Assembly: GCA_019187495.1 (NCBI GenBank)
Contig: JABAQN010000022.1
Location: forward strand, 62,001 to 126,000
Origin: Steroidobacteraceae bacterium
GTDB lineage: Bacteria; Pseudomonadota; Gammaproteobacteria; Steroidobacterales; Steroidobacteraceae
DNA length: 64,000 nucleotides
Direction of reading: 5' to 3'
Below, in pieces: positions 52,053 through 60,331 of this stretch; the stretch's first letter is position 1; each line of letters starts with the position of its first letter. A program made the position numbers and the translations under genes. A model generated the notes under the pieces. It searched no databases and had not been told where the DNA came from. It worked only from the letters and a program-made list of their open reading frames with translations.

Positions 52053-53651
52053 ATGCCCCATAAACTAGTCGTATTCACGGATAACCCGACGTATTCGGTT
52101 CGAAAAGGCATTGCCGAAATCAATCGTCGTTTTCCGAACATGGCCTGGCTGATTCTTCTGCACTCGCCCAACCGGAGTGTCCTGCAATTGCTCCGAAGTC
52201 AATGGCGGAACCTGCGACGTAACGGTTTTAGATGGATTCCCTATCAGGTCGCCGACATTGCGCGACGTTTCAGTGCACGTCCGGAGATGGACGAGAACCA
52301 TAGCACCGTCGGCCACCGAAATTCGCTATCTGCATTGCGATCACTTGCCAACATTCGTTTTGAACAAGTGAACGACTTGCACGCAGACAGTACACTGGAG
52401 ATGGTGAAGGCCTTCTCACCTGATCTTGGCCTTTCGCTCGCAGCTCCGATACTGCGTCGCCCCCTGTTTTCGATTCCACGCCTGGGCACACTAAACCTGC
52501 ACAAAGGAAAGCTTCCGGATTACCGTGGAATGCCGCCCGCATTCTGGGAGCTGTGGAACGACGAAGCTTCCGTCGGCTGCAGCGTACATTGGGTAGACGA
52601 TAAGTTGGATACCGGGAGGGTCATTAAGCAGTCTGCTCTTGAGCGCGAGAGGTTTTCGACGCTGCGTGGACTGCAATTGGCTCTCGACGAATTGGGAGTC
52701 ACACTCACGCGTGACGCCGTTGGAGACATTCTCGAGGGAAGGGCCAAGTCTATAGATCAGCCGCCCGGCGGCACAACATATCGCAAGCCGACCCTGACAC
52801 AAATAGCCGAGCTCGATCGCAAGATCCGGCGCCAACAACCAGTGGCATCGTGCGCCACCGTCAGGCAGTTCATGAAGAACACCGCCAGCACGCTCGCATT
52901 CTTCGCGTGGCGTACCGGTCTGCACCGGCTAGTAGCGCCCCGGGTCACGGTCATTCTCTATCACCGGGTGAGCGATGCGGCGCGCGATAATCTGACCGTG
53001 GGAATCGAGCAATTCGATCGTCACATGGCGATGCTCGCGAAATACTGCCAGGTCGTTTCCGTCGACGAGATCATTTCCTATCGTGTCGTCCCGAGGACGA
53101 CTAAACCACTCGTCTGCGTGACATTCGACGACGGCTACCTCGACAACTACTTGAACGCCGTGCCAATCATGGTTCGACATCGAGTTCCCGGCGCTTTTTT
53201 CGTGTCCACCGGAATTATCGACAGGGCTGGTAGGTTTCCGCACGACGTGCAGCGCGGCAACCCTGCGCTGCCGGTCATGAGCTGGCAACAGCTGCGGGAT
53301 ATAAGGGAACAGGGCTTTACCATCGGATCCCACTCCGTCAATCACATCGATTGCGCAGCCGAGCCGGAGGAAACGGTCTGGAACGAGTTGGTTCAGTCGG
53401 CGGAAGATCTGCGGCGCGAGGTCGGTCTGACAGACGTGATCTTCGCATATCCATACGGAGGGCCTCAGCACATGACTCCCGAGAGACTGAGTCTCGTCAA
53501 GAACGCCGGCTACGTGGCTTGCCTCTCTGCTTACGGCGGCGCGAACGTCGGCTCGGTCGATTCGTTCAACGTGCTTCGGCGCGGAATCAACTGGGAGTTC
53601 TCCGATCAATCCTTCCTGTTCGCATGCCTCGGATTGACTCGAGCACGATGA
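52053..53651 (+). CDS. Formyltransferase-polysaccharide deacetylase fusion
   Basis: The product has 532 residues with two enzymes in one chain. Residues 1 to about 265 match formyltransferases: LNLHKGKLPDYRGMPPAFWE (catalytic Asn/His region) and VGCSVHWVDDKLDTGRVI. Residues from about 285 form a NodB deacetylase: VTVILYHRVS, VTFDDGYLDNY (metal Asp), IGSHSVNHIDC (metal His pair) and FAYPYGG. It could N-formylate an amino sugar and deacetylate a glycan. Cytoplasmic formylation and the usual outer location of NodB proteins conflict, since no signal peptide is seen. Codon third positions are visibly less GC-rich than in neighbours. Confidence 0.83.
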   Translation: MPHKLVVFTDNPTYSVRKGIAEINRRFPNMAWLILLHSPNRSVLQLLRSQWRNLRRNGFRWIPYQVADIARRFSARPEMDENHSTVGHRNSLSALRSLANIRFEQVNDLHADSTLEMVKAFSPDLGLSLAAPILRRPLFSIPRLGTLNLHKGKLPDYRGMPPAFWELWNDEASVGCSVHWVDDKLDTGRVIKQSALERERFSTLRGLQLALDELGVTLTRDAVGDILEGRAKSIDQPPGGTTYRKPTLTQIAELDRKIRRQQPVASCATVRQFMKNTASTLAFFAWRTGLHRLVAPRVTVILYHRVSDAARDNLTVGIEQFDRHMAMLAKYCQVVSVDEIISYRVVPRTTKPLVCVTFDDGYLDNYLNAVPIMVRHRVPGAFFVSTGIIDRAGRFPHDVQRGNPALPVMSWQQLRDIREQGFTIGSHSVNHIDCAAEPEETVWNELVQSAEDLRREVGLTDVIFAYPYGGPQHMTPERLSLVKNAGYVACLSAYGGANVGSVDSFNVLRRGINWEFSDQSFLFACLGLTRAR

Positions 53652-54781
53652 GCCCGCCACTCGTGCTCCACGTCATTCACCATTTGGTGATCGGCGGCTT
53701 GGAGAACGGTCTGGTCAATCTCATCAACCGCATGCCGCCGTCGCATTTCCGCCATGCGGTTGCCTGCATCGAGGATTATTCGGACTTTCGGAACCGATTG
53801 ACGCGACCGGACGTCGAAGTAATTGCGTTGCACCGTTCGGTGATCGGCATCTGGGAGCTGCGCCGACAGCTATTCAAGCTGTGTCGTCGGCTGCGGCCGA
53901 CGATCGTCCATTCGAGAAACATTTCTGGTCTCGATGCCGTGTTGCCTGCGTTCCTGGCGCGCGTGCCGTACTACATTCATGGCGAACATGGTTGGAGCAC
54001 CGACGATCTGGGCGGTCGCGGCATGAAAGCCGCGTTCCTGCGTCGCGTTCATTCTCCGTTCGTCGATCGGTATATCACGGTGTCGAGGCATATCGAGCAT
54101 TATCTGAAGGCGCGTGTGGGTATCGCCGATTCGCGAATCACGCAGATCTACAACGGGGTGGACACCGATCGATTCATGCCGGCCCTTGCGCGAACACGCC
54201 AGATTTTGCCCCAGGGTTTTGCGGATGCCAGCATGGTGGTGATCGGTACCGTTGGCAGAATTCAGCGCATCAAGGATCAGGAAACGTTGATCCGCGCGTT
54301 CGCGGCCCTCTCGCACGAGCCCGCATTCGCGAATCGGGCAAGGCTCGCGATCGTCGGCGACGGTCCGTTGCTCGGACATTTGCGCGAGCTTGTCGCTTCG
54401 CTCGGAATCGCACCGAACGTTTGGTTTCCGGGCGCCGCAACCAACGTACCGGATATCATGCGCACGTTGGATGTGTTCGTTCTCCCGTCGCTGCTCGAGG
54501 GGATTTCCAACACAATCCTCGAGGCGATGGCGACCGGACTGCCCGTTCTCGCGACGGCCGTCGGCGGCAACCCGGAACTGGTGCAGGAAGGCCGCACAGG
54601 CCGGCTATTTCAACCTCGCGACATTGGAACTCTGGCAAAGCTGCTCGGCGACTACGTCGCCGATTCGACTCTGCGCCAGAACCACGCACGCAATGCGCGC
54701 GCTGTCGCCGTCGAGCAGTTCGGCTTGAACACGATGGTCAGAAGGTACGAAGCCGTCTACAGGGAAGCTCCGCGCAGGTAG
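53648..54781 (+). CDS. XrtA-associated GT4 glycosyltransferase
   Basis: The product has 377 residues resembling the exosortase-associated transferase family TIGR03088. HVIHHLVIGGLENGLVNLIN at the N-terminus, YYIHGEHGWSTDD, GTVGRIQRIKDQETLIRAF and EGISNTILEAMATGLPVLAT are clear GT-B signatures. It overlaps the fusion gene by ATGA. A second member of the family, damaged, lies at the right edge of the window. It is cytoplasmic and adds a sugar to the lipid-linked unit. Confidence 0.87.
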   Translation: MSPPLVLHVIHHLVIGGLENGLVNLINRMPPSHFRHAVACIEDYSDFRNRLTRPDVEVIALHRSVIGIWELRRQLFKLCRRLRPTIVHSRNISGLDAVLPAFLARVPYYIHGEHGWSTDDLGGRGMKAAFLRRVHSPFVDRYITVSRHIEHYLKARVGIADSRITQIYNGVDTDRFMPALARTRQILPQGFADASMVVIGTVGRIQRIKDQETLIRAFAALSHEPAFANRARLAIVGDGPLLGHLRELVASLGIAPNVWFPGAATNVPDIMRTLDVFVLPSLLEGISNTILEAMATGLPVLATAVGGNPELVQEGRTGRLFQPRDIGTLAKLLGDYVADSTLRQNHARNARAVAVEQFGLNTMVRRYEAVYREAPRR

Positions 54782-55000
54782 CGTCGCCACGCCCGGGTAC
54801 GGGGAGCCTGGAGCAGATATTGTCGGAAGAGCACGGGAAGTATCCGTTTGGAACGAAATACCAGCGAGCACTCCTGCTCAAGCAGCGAGCGAATCCGGGC
54901 AGGAGACCGCCTTGGTGTCATGGAGTGCGTCCTTCGCTTCAGGATCCGAGCGGTCGAACTGGTCCTGCGTTGCGTAGATGTGGAGGCGCTGTCCCACTAG
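54782..55000. other. Gene-free stretch before insertion element
   Basis: This covers 219 bp between the GT4 stop and the left end of the insertion sequence. No recognised gene, RNA or terminator is seen. If the insertion is removed, a short minus-strand frame beginning MLVGQRLHIY would run 41 codons through the target, but I find no family for it. Confidence 0.45.
54997..55000. repeat. Target-site duplication, left copy
   Basis: CTAG immediately before the left terminal repeat; the second copy is at 56701-56704. A 4-bp duplication fits the IS1380 family. Confidence 0.8.
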
Positions 55001-55020
55001 CCTGCGCCATGCATGAAGAG
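55001..55020 (+). repeat. Left terminal inverted repeat of the IS
   Basis: Begins CCTGC and matches the right end at 14 of 20 positions. The first five bases are identical in both ends. Confidence 0.75.
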
Positions 55021-55220
55021 ATCGATTCTCGTGATCATGGATCGGTGCCTTGCGAGGTTGAGGCGTGATATCGATGCAGGGCGATGATTGTGTCATCGGT
55101 TGCGGTCGCGATCACCGATTTGTCACGGCGCGAGTCGGTTGGGGTGAGATTTCGGCGACGGGTGTTCGACGTGGCCCTCGTCGGTCACGGTACACGGCGG
55201 TGAGCGTCAGTCCGACGGCG

Positions 55221-56597
55221 CTACGCGGGCGCGGCGCCGAGGCTTCTGGCGATGATCTGCCAGTCGTGGCGGTGAGCGGCGGTGGCGGGCAGGTGCAGTA
55301 CGATGCGCCGCACCGAGGATTCGACCCAGGCGCCGAGCTTGCAGAGGTGCTCGCGCAGGGTGCTGACCTGGGCGCGGCGCAAGGCGGTCCGCGCGGCGCG
55401 CAGGCGCAATTCCTGATACAGCGCGTAGGCGGCGGCGGTCAGGAGTCCGCGCAGCTGATTGGCGAGGAAGCGAGTGCAACTGGTGCGATCGATCTCGAGC
55501 CCGTGGTGCAGCTCTTTTATCCTGTTCTCGACATCCCCGCGGGCGCAGTAGATCGCCTCGTACAGATGCTGGGGCGAGTGCTTCAAGTTGGTCACCACGA
55601 AGCGCGGGTTGTCCTTGGGCTCGCGGCCGGGATGGCGCACGACTTCGGCCTTGATGATCACCCGCCGACGCTCGGGCCAGGTACCGGCCGCGTAGCGGCA
55701 CTCGCCGTAGAGGTGCGCGGTCTGCCCCGATTCGCGCGACAGCCGTCGGGCGCTGCCCATCAGCCGCGCCGCGCGGCGCTTGAGGACCTTGTTTTTGGCC
55801 ATCGCCACCACGTACTCGAGGGCCTCGCGCTCGAGGAACGCGAAGATCTCGGGCGTGGCGTAACCGCCATCGAGCCGCACCCGCAGCCGCGCCCGCGGGA
55901 ACGCGGTGCGCAACCGCGGCAGCAGCCGCGACAGGATCCCGAGTGCACCGACCGCGGCAGCGACATTGCCGGGACGCAGCACGTAGGCGAACAGGTACTG
56001 CTCGGGCTCGTCGTTGAAGGTGAGGAACCCGGCCACCGGCAGGTAGCACCAGCTGTCGTAGTGGCCGTTGAAGAACGTGAGCTGCTGCGCGCCGTGCGTC
56101 GGATCGTCGGTGGGATCGAGATCGATCGTGATCCGCTTGACCTTACGCTTGAGGCGCCGACGGTGTCGCTCGATCACCGCGTCGGCCAGGGCGATCCCCA
56201 TCCGATACAGGTCCGCTCGCCGCACCGCGTTCTCGAACCGCGACAAGGTCGGCTGCGAGGCAAGCTCCTCGTCACCGACCGGATCGCGACCACCGAGCAG
56301 CTTCTGGATCGGGTCGGCTGCCAGGCGGCTCGCGTCATTGCCATCCGGATAGCCGCAGGCGATTGCGTACAGACGCTGGCGCAGCAGATCACCGATGGCG
56401 TGGCGGATCTTGCCGCACTGGCGCCGATCCTCGATGCCGCCGATCAATGCCTCCGTGAGGCCGACCCGCCGGTCACACGCCTGCAGCAGAATCGCTCCGC
56501 CGTCGGAGCTGGCGTGCCGTTGGTCAAACTTCGCCACCACCGGCTTGTCGCCCAAATCTGAAAACAGGACAGACTGTCGTGTGCTATCGTTGTTCAC
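55221..56597 (-). CDS. IS1380-family transposase
   Basis: The product has about 458 residues of the DDE_Tnp_1 group. The N-terminus (SSDGGAILLQACDRRVGL, then RQRLYAIACGYPDGNDA) is characteristic of IS1380. Catalytic acids lie in RITIDLDPTDDPTHG (first Asp), RVRLDGGYATPEI (second Asp) and RGDVENRIKELHHG (Glu). GTG at 56597 was chosen by comparison with the family; an in-frame GTG at 56648 would add 17 residues. No frameshift or stop is seen, so the element may be active. Confidence 0.92.
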   Translation of the reverse strand: MNNDSTRQSVLFSDLGDKPVVAKFDQRHASSDGGAILLQACDRRVGLTEALIGGIEDRRQCGKIRHAIGDLLRQRLYAIACGYPDGNDASRLAADPIQKLLGGRDPVGDEELASQPTLSRFENAVRRADLYRMGIALADAVIERHRRRLKRKVKRITIDLDPTDDPTHGAQQLTFFNGHYDSWCYLPVAGFLTFNDEPEQYLFAYVLRPGNVAAAVGALGILSRLLPRLRTAFPRARLRVRLDGGYATPEIFAFLEREALEYVVAMAKNKVLKRRAARLMGSARRLSRESGQTAHLYGECRYAAGTWPERRRVIIKAEVVRHPGREPKDNPRFVVTNLKHSPQHLYEAIYCARGDVENRIKELHHGLEIDRTSCTRFLANQLRGLLTAAAYALYQELRLRAARTALRRAQVSTLREHLCKLGAWVESSVRRIVLHLPATAAHRHDWQIIARSLGAAPA

Positions 56598-56680
56598 GCA
56601 AAAGCCTCTTGAGTGCCGAAAAGCCTTGTTGCAAAGCTTTTTTAGCACAATGGAGGCTTTTGTTTCTCAGTACCTCACAC

Positions 56681-56700
56681 CGCTTCGCGCATAAAGCAGG
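56681..56700 (-). repeat. Right terminal inverted repeat of the IS
   Basis: The complement reads CCTGCTTTATGCGCGAAGCG, matching the left end. It is followed directly by CTAG at 56701-56704. Confidence 0.75.
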
Positions 56701-56704
56701 CTAG
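56701..56704. repeat. Target-site duplication, right copy
   Basis: CTAG directly after the right terminal repeat, identical to the copy at 54997-55000. Confidence 0.8.
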
Positions 56705-56789
56705 CATCGGTTGCGTACCCGTCGCCGGCTCTCGCGTAACGTAATGTGGTTTCGCGCACGGTCCGTGGATTCCTGATCCACGCTGCCCG

Positions 56790-57974
56790 TCAGGCTGTCG
56801 GGCAGGGGATGAACTGCTTCGAGAAAATGACCTGATCGTAGTCGAAATCGAATGCCGTGGTCGTGAACGTCGACCCGTTATGATAGATCGCGAGAATCAG
56901 TGCATTCCAACCCGGCAGACCCGGCGCACCCACGCTATTCGATCCTCCGTCAAAGTGCCCCGTATAGAGTGTGTCCCATATCTTGGTGTAGCTCGTCTCG
57001 CCCTGATGCGCCGCCCAGACCTCGATGCGCGTGCGGTTGCTGCCGGTGCCGCCGTTCGTGCCCGGCGTGACGTGGTATAGCAGCGTATCCCACCCTCCCG
57101 AGTATCGCCATGCGACGTTCAGGTTGGAGATGGTGACGGACTCGTTGTCTTGCGAGCCGCCGAATGGGTTGTAATTGTATCCGCCATACATGCGATGGCG
57201 ACCGTACTTGCCGACGACATCCTCGCCTGCGGCCTGACCGTAGGTCACTATTTCCTGTGCCGTGTACGAGCTGTTCGTGGTCGTGAACCAGACATTCTTA
57301 CCGGTGATATAACTGTAGTTACCCGAATCTGGCGGCGGCCCCGGCCGCTGCGCGCGTCGCACGCGGACCTGCAGCCAGAAATCGTGCCCCTGAAACTTGC
57401 CGGAATACGACGCCTGATGCGCCGGATGCATGTACCAGCCCGGGTTAGATTCATTACCCCAGTTGTAAAGCACGCTACCATTCTGTGTCGCGACGAATGC
57501 GACGGGTGCTATCGTGCCGCTCGCGCCCGGATCATCTACCCCGCGACCGTTGCCCGCACCTGTCAGCGGATTGAACGGTCGATGCCAATAAGATCCACCG
57601 CGACCAGACGCATTACCGAGCGGATACGCGAGCCGCATGAACCCACCGCCGTCCGCGCCACCGCTCGCCTGATGCGTGACGTACTGACCACCAGGCCCAA
57701 GTCCGCCAGGATCGTTTCCCGGACCATTGGTCCAGCGGAACTGGTTGACCTCGGCCGCCGAATCAAAGTTGTGATGCCAGACGACACCCGCGCCGGCGAT
57801 GCGCGCAGCCCAATCCGCCGCCACCGATTCGTTCGCACAGGTTGTGGACGCGGTAGTGCCACCACCAGCGCTGACGCCGGGTGGAGGGCAGGGCTTTGAT
57901 TGCCCGAAGCCCACGACGGGAATCGCCGCTCCCGCCATCGTGGCGGTGCTCACCAGGAAGTCTCTTCGCTTCAT
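56790..57974 (-). CDS. Tat-exported CPPP protein, beta-rich
   Basis: The product has 394 residues. The Tat signal MKRRDFLVSTATM ends near VGFGQ and is followed by SKPCPPPGVSAGGGTTASTTC, the fullest version of the segment shared with the proteins at 25 and 45.6 kb. The body is rich in Gly, Asn, Tyr and Trp (VWHHNFDSAAEVNQFRW, SYWHRPFNPL, FWLQVRVRRAQRPG), with an overall look of a large jelly-roll lectin or polysaccharide lyase. A ribosome site AGGAGC precedes the ATG at 57974. Activity is not established. Confidence 0.75.
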   Translation of the reverse strand: MKRRDFLVSTATMAGAAIPVVGFGQSKPCPPPGVSAGGGTTASTTCANESVAADWAARIAGAGVVWHHNFDSAAEVNQFRWTNGPGNDPGGLGPGGQYVTHQASGGADGGGFMRLAYPLGNASGRGGSYWHRPFNPLTGAGNGRGVDDPGASGTIAPVAFVATQNGSVLYNWGNESNPGWYMHPAHQASYSGKFQGHDFWLQVRVRRAQRPGPPPDSGNYSYITGKNVWFTTTNSSYTAQEIVTYGQAAGEDVVGKYGRHRMYGGYNYNPFGGSQDNESVTISNLNVAWRYSGGWDTLLYHVTPGTNGGTGSNRTRIEVWAAHQGETSYTKIWDTLYTGHFDGGSNSVGAPGLPGWNALILAIYHNGSTFTTTAFDFDYDQVIFSKQFIPCPTA

Positions 57975-58148
57975 CGATTTGCTCCTACACCGTCTTGCGC
58001 GGCCGCTGGCAAAGTAGAAGTTTCCTCCGTACCCGGCCATCCTTCAAAGCTAAACTGGCGCCTAAGTTAGTGAACCAGCCCACAAAATGCACGATGTCGC
58101 CAGAAGCACACAGTCTGGGGCCCGCCTCGGGACGCGTCACCCGCAGGA

Positions 58149-59114
58149 TCATCGGAGACGGTACCAGGAGGCAAGATATGAACGAGTGACCTGCCACGCG
58201 AGGCGGGAAGCGGGTGAATCGCAGAAGCTGACACGGGGCAGAGCGAAAGGATTCGACTCGCGGGTCGCACAACTCCATTCGGTCGAAACTGCAAGCTTGA
58301 ACTTTGCCTCACGCGCAATGCGCATGTGGGCCGCGTGAAAATCCCGCCCCGGCCGGCCGTTCGGATAGGCGAAGGAGGTCGGTCGCCTTCCTGTCGCACG
58401 CTCGAGCCAGTCGGCACCGTCGGCAATTTCGCCGCGGGCTTCATCCTCCGTCAGAGTCGCGAGGATCGGATGATTGACCGTGTGCCCGCCGACATCGATG
58501 CCGGCCCGTACAAGGCAATGCAGCTCGCACTCGTTCAGCATCAACCTTGGCGGTGGCGCCGCGGCTACTCGTTGATACAACTCGCGCGCATCGTCCCAGC
58601 GCTGCTGTAGCGATCGGTACTTGAAGGCTTCAAGTAACTTGGTCACGAGCGGTGCTCGATCGGCCAACGGAGGCAAAGCTACGCTCCCGAGGCCTACCAT
58701 CGACAGATCCATTGCTGCCGTGGCCTGCCGCATGGCCTCGATCAGGAGATCGTTCCACATGATGCCGCTCTCGATCGCGCTCTGCACGACGAACACCGTC
58801 GCCGGCAGGCTGTATCGTCGCAACACCGGCGCTGCGACGTCGAGATTGTTACGATAGCCGTCGTCGAAGGTGATGCAGACCGCCGCCGCCGGCAACGTGC
58901 CTTCCTGTAGCCGCCGCGCCGCTTCGGGCAACGGCAGCACGGCGCAAAGCGTCGCCAGCACCTCCATCTGCGCGGTAAAGCGCTCCGCATCCGGCTCAGA
59001 CGGCAGTAGCGGGTCGGGGCGTTCGAGCACACGGTGGTAGGTCAGAATCATTAGCCGTCCGCGCTCTCCACCCGGTGCTGCCAGGCGCAGTAACCGCCGT
59101 AGAAACGCATTCAT
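58149..59114 (-). CDS. Polysaccharide deacetylase (NodB domain)
   Basis: The product has 321 residues. NodB motifs in order: LMILTYHRVLE, VCITFDDGYRNN (metal Asp), VGGHTVNHPIL (metal His pair) and SFAYPNGRPG. It removes N-acetyl groups from a glycan or sugar precursor. ATG at 59114 overlaps the stop of the upstream glycosyltransferase gene (ATGA), so this is the last gene of the XrtA-type operon. No signal peptide is evident, as is common for XrtA-associated deacetylases. Confidence 0.87.
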   Translation of the reverse strand: MNAFLRRLLRLAAPGGERGRLMILTYHRVLERPDPLLPSEPDAERFTAQMEVLATLCAVLPLPEAARRLQEGTLPAAAVCITFDDGYRNNLDVAAPVLRRYSLPATVFVVQSAIESGIMWNDLLIEAMRQATAAMDLSMVGLGSVALPPLADRAPLVTKLLEAFKYRSLQQRWDDARELYQRVAAAPPPRLMLNECELHCLVRAGIDVGGHTVNHPILATLTEDEARGEIADGADWLERATGRRPTSFAYPNGRPGRDFHAAHMRIAREAKFKLAVSTEWSCATRESNPFALPRVSFCDSPASRLAWQVTRSYLASWYRLR

Positions 59115-60331
59115 GATCCGCGACCCCGGACGAGAGCGCCGAGACACGCACTCTCGAAACTGCGGGCAGCGACGATGTGGCCGCAATTATCCTCGACGAA
59201 CTGGCGCGCAGCCACAGATATGGCGACGCGCCGCTCTCGGTCCGATAGAAGGGACACGACGGCATTGGCAATCGCTTCGGCGTCATCGGCAACGACGCAG
59301 TTGACTCCGCTCTCCACCGGCAAACCTTCAACGCCGATGGCCGTCGAAACGACGACCGGTCCCATTGCCATCGATTCGAATACCTTGAGGCGCGTGCCTC
59401 CCCCCACCTGCAGCGGCACAACCGATACGGCAGCCCCGCCGACGATAGGCCGCACGTCGTCGACGAAGCCTGTGAACCGCCAATTCAACCCACGCCGCGT
59501 AGCCTCGGCGACCAACGCCGCCGGTGGCGCACGCCCAACGACCGTCATGGTCGCGTCGGGCACCCGGGCCACGATAGTCGCCCACACTTCGTTCATGAAG
59601 TACCGCATGGCCCCCTGGTTCGCGAGCCAATCCATCGAGCCGCAGAACACGATGTCGGCATCCCGTGCCGGTGGCGAATAGCGGAAAAACTCCAAGTCGA
59701 CGCCGGTTGGGATGACATGCACGTCGCGTATGCCGTACTCCTTCTCGAGCAGACGACTGTCTTCCCGTGAGACTGCCACGACCACGTCGAAAGCGCCGAG
59801 CGCCTGCGCCTCAAAGGCGCGCATCTTGCGGAGCTGATTGCGCCAGATGGCTCGCATCCACACATTCCGCGCCACCTCGAGATGGCGAGCGAAGATCTGC
59901 GCCTCGACGTTGTGCGTGAAGATGACCGACGGCACCTCGATCTGCTGCGGAGCAAGAACCGCTCCATGCAGGAAATCGAACACGACGACATCGGGTTGCG
60001 CCCCGAGTGCATGGGTCACGGCCGCAGCAGCCACGTCCGAGCGGTCGACACGCACAGGCATCGGCAGTGCGTCAAACAAGTGCCACGCACGGCTCAACAT
60101 GCCGCGCCAGCCGGCCGGCGATGCGGGCCAGAAGTCGAACTCGTCGCAGACCTGCTCGAGGTCCTCGCAATGCCGCGTGACGAGATCCGGCGTCGCGGGC
60201 GACAATAATCTTATGTGGAACGATCCGCCCTTCATGCCTCGCAGCACTTGAGTCGTGCGGATCTTGCCGCCGGAATCGACCGGAAACAGAAACCGCGGCG
60301 AGACGAAAAGCAGTATCCGCCGGCAGTTCAT
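59111..60331 (-). CDS. XrtA-associated GT4 glycosyltransferase (TIGR03087-like)
   Basis: The product has 406 residues. The N-terminus ILLFVSPRFLFPVDSGGKIR is characteristic of the PEP-CTERM/EpsH1-associated transferase family. The donor domain contains IVFCGSMDWLANQGAMRYF and VVPLQVGGGTRLKVFESMAMG. ATG at 60331 overlaps the previous gene by 4 bp. It is cytoplasmic and acts in repeat-unit synthesis alongside the GT4 at 60.3 kb. Confidence 0.86.
   Translation of the reverse strand: MNCRRILLFVSPRFLFPVDSGGKIRTTQVLRGMKGGSFHIRLLSPATPDLVTRHCEDLEQVCDEFDFWPASPAGWRGMLSRAWHLFDALPMPVRVDRSDVAAAAVTHALGAQPDVVVFDFLHGAVLAPQQIEVPSVIFTHNVEAQIFARHLEVARNVWMRAIWRNQLRKMRAFEAQALGAFDVVVAVSREDSRLLEKEYGIRDVHVIPTGVDLEFFRYSPPARDADIVFCGSMDWLANQGAMRYFMNEVWATIVARVPDATMTVVGRAPPAALVAEATRRGLNWRFTGFVDDVRPIVGGAAVSVVPLQVGGGTRLKVFESMAMGPVVVSTAIGVEGLPVESGVNCVVADDAEAIANAVVSLLSDRERRVAISVAARQFVEDNCGHIVAARSFESACLGALVRGRGS

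Larger units (their letters stand above)
55001..56700. mobile_element. IS1380-family insertion sequence, complete
   Basis: The element is 1700 bp. Left end CCTGCGCCATGCATGAAGAG and right end (complement) CCTGCTTTATGCGCGAAGCG are imperfect terminal inverted repeats, 14 of 20 matching. It is flanked by CTAG on both sides and holds one full-length transposase. Intact ends and duplication suggest a recent insertion. It separates the GT4 gene from the third CPPP protein gene. Confidence 0.88.

Noticed and set aside
54878-55096. Short minus-strand frame across the left end of the insertion sequence
   Set aside because: It crosses the element boundary, so in its present form it is a product of the insertion; the reconstructed pre-insertion frame has no recognisable family.
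55065-56561. 498-codon plus-strand frame inside the insertion sequence
   Set aside because: It is the antisense of the transposase, which has all DDE motifs and family N-terminus.
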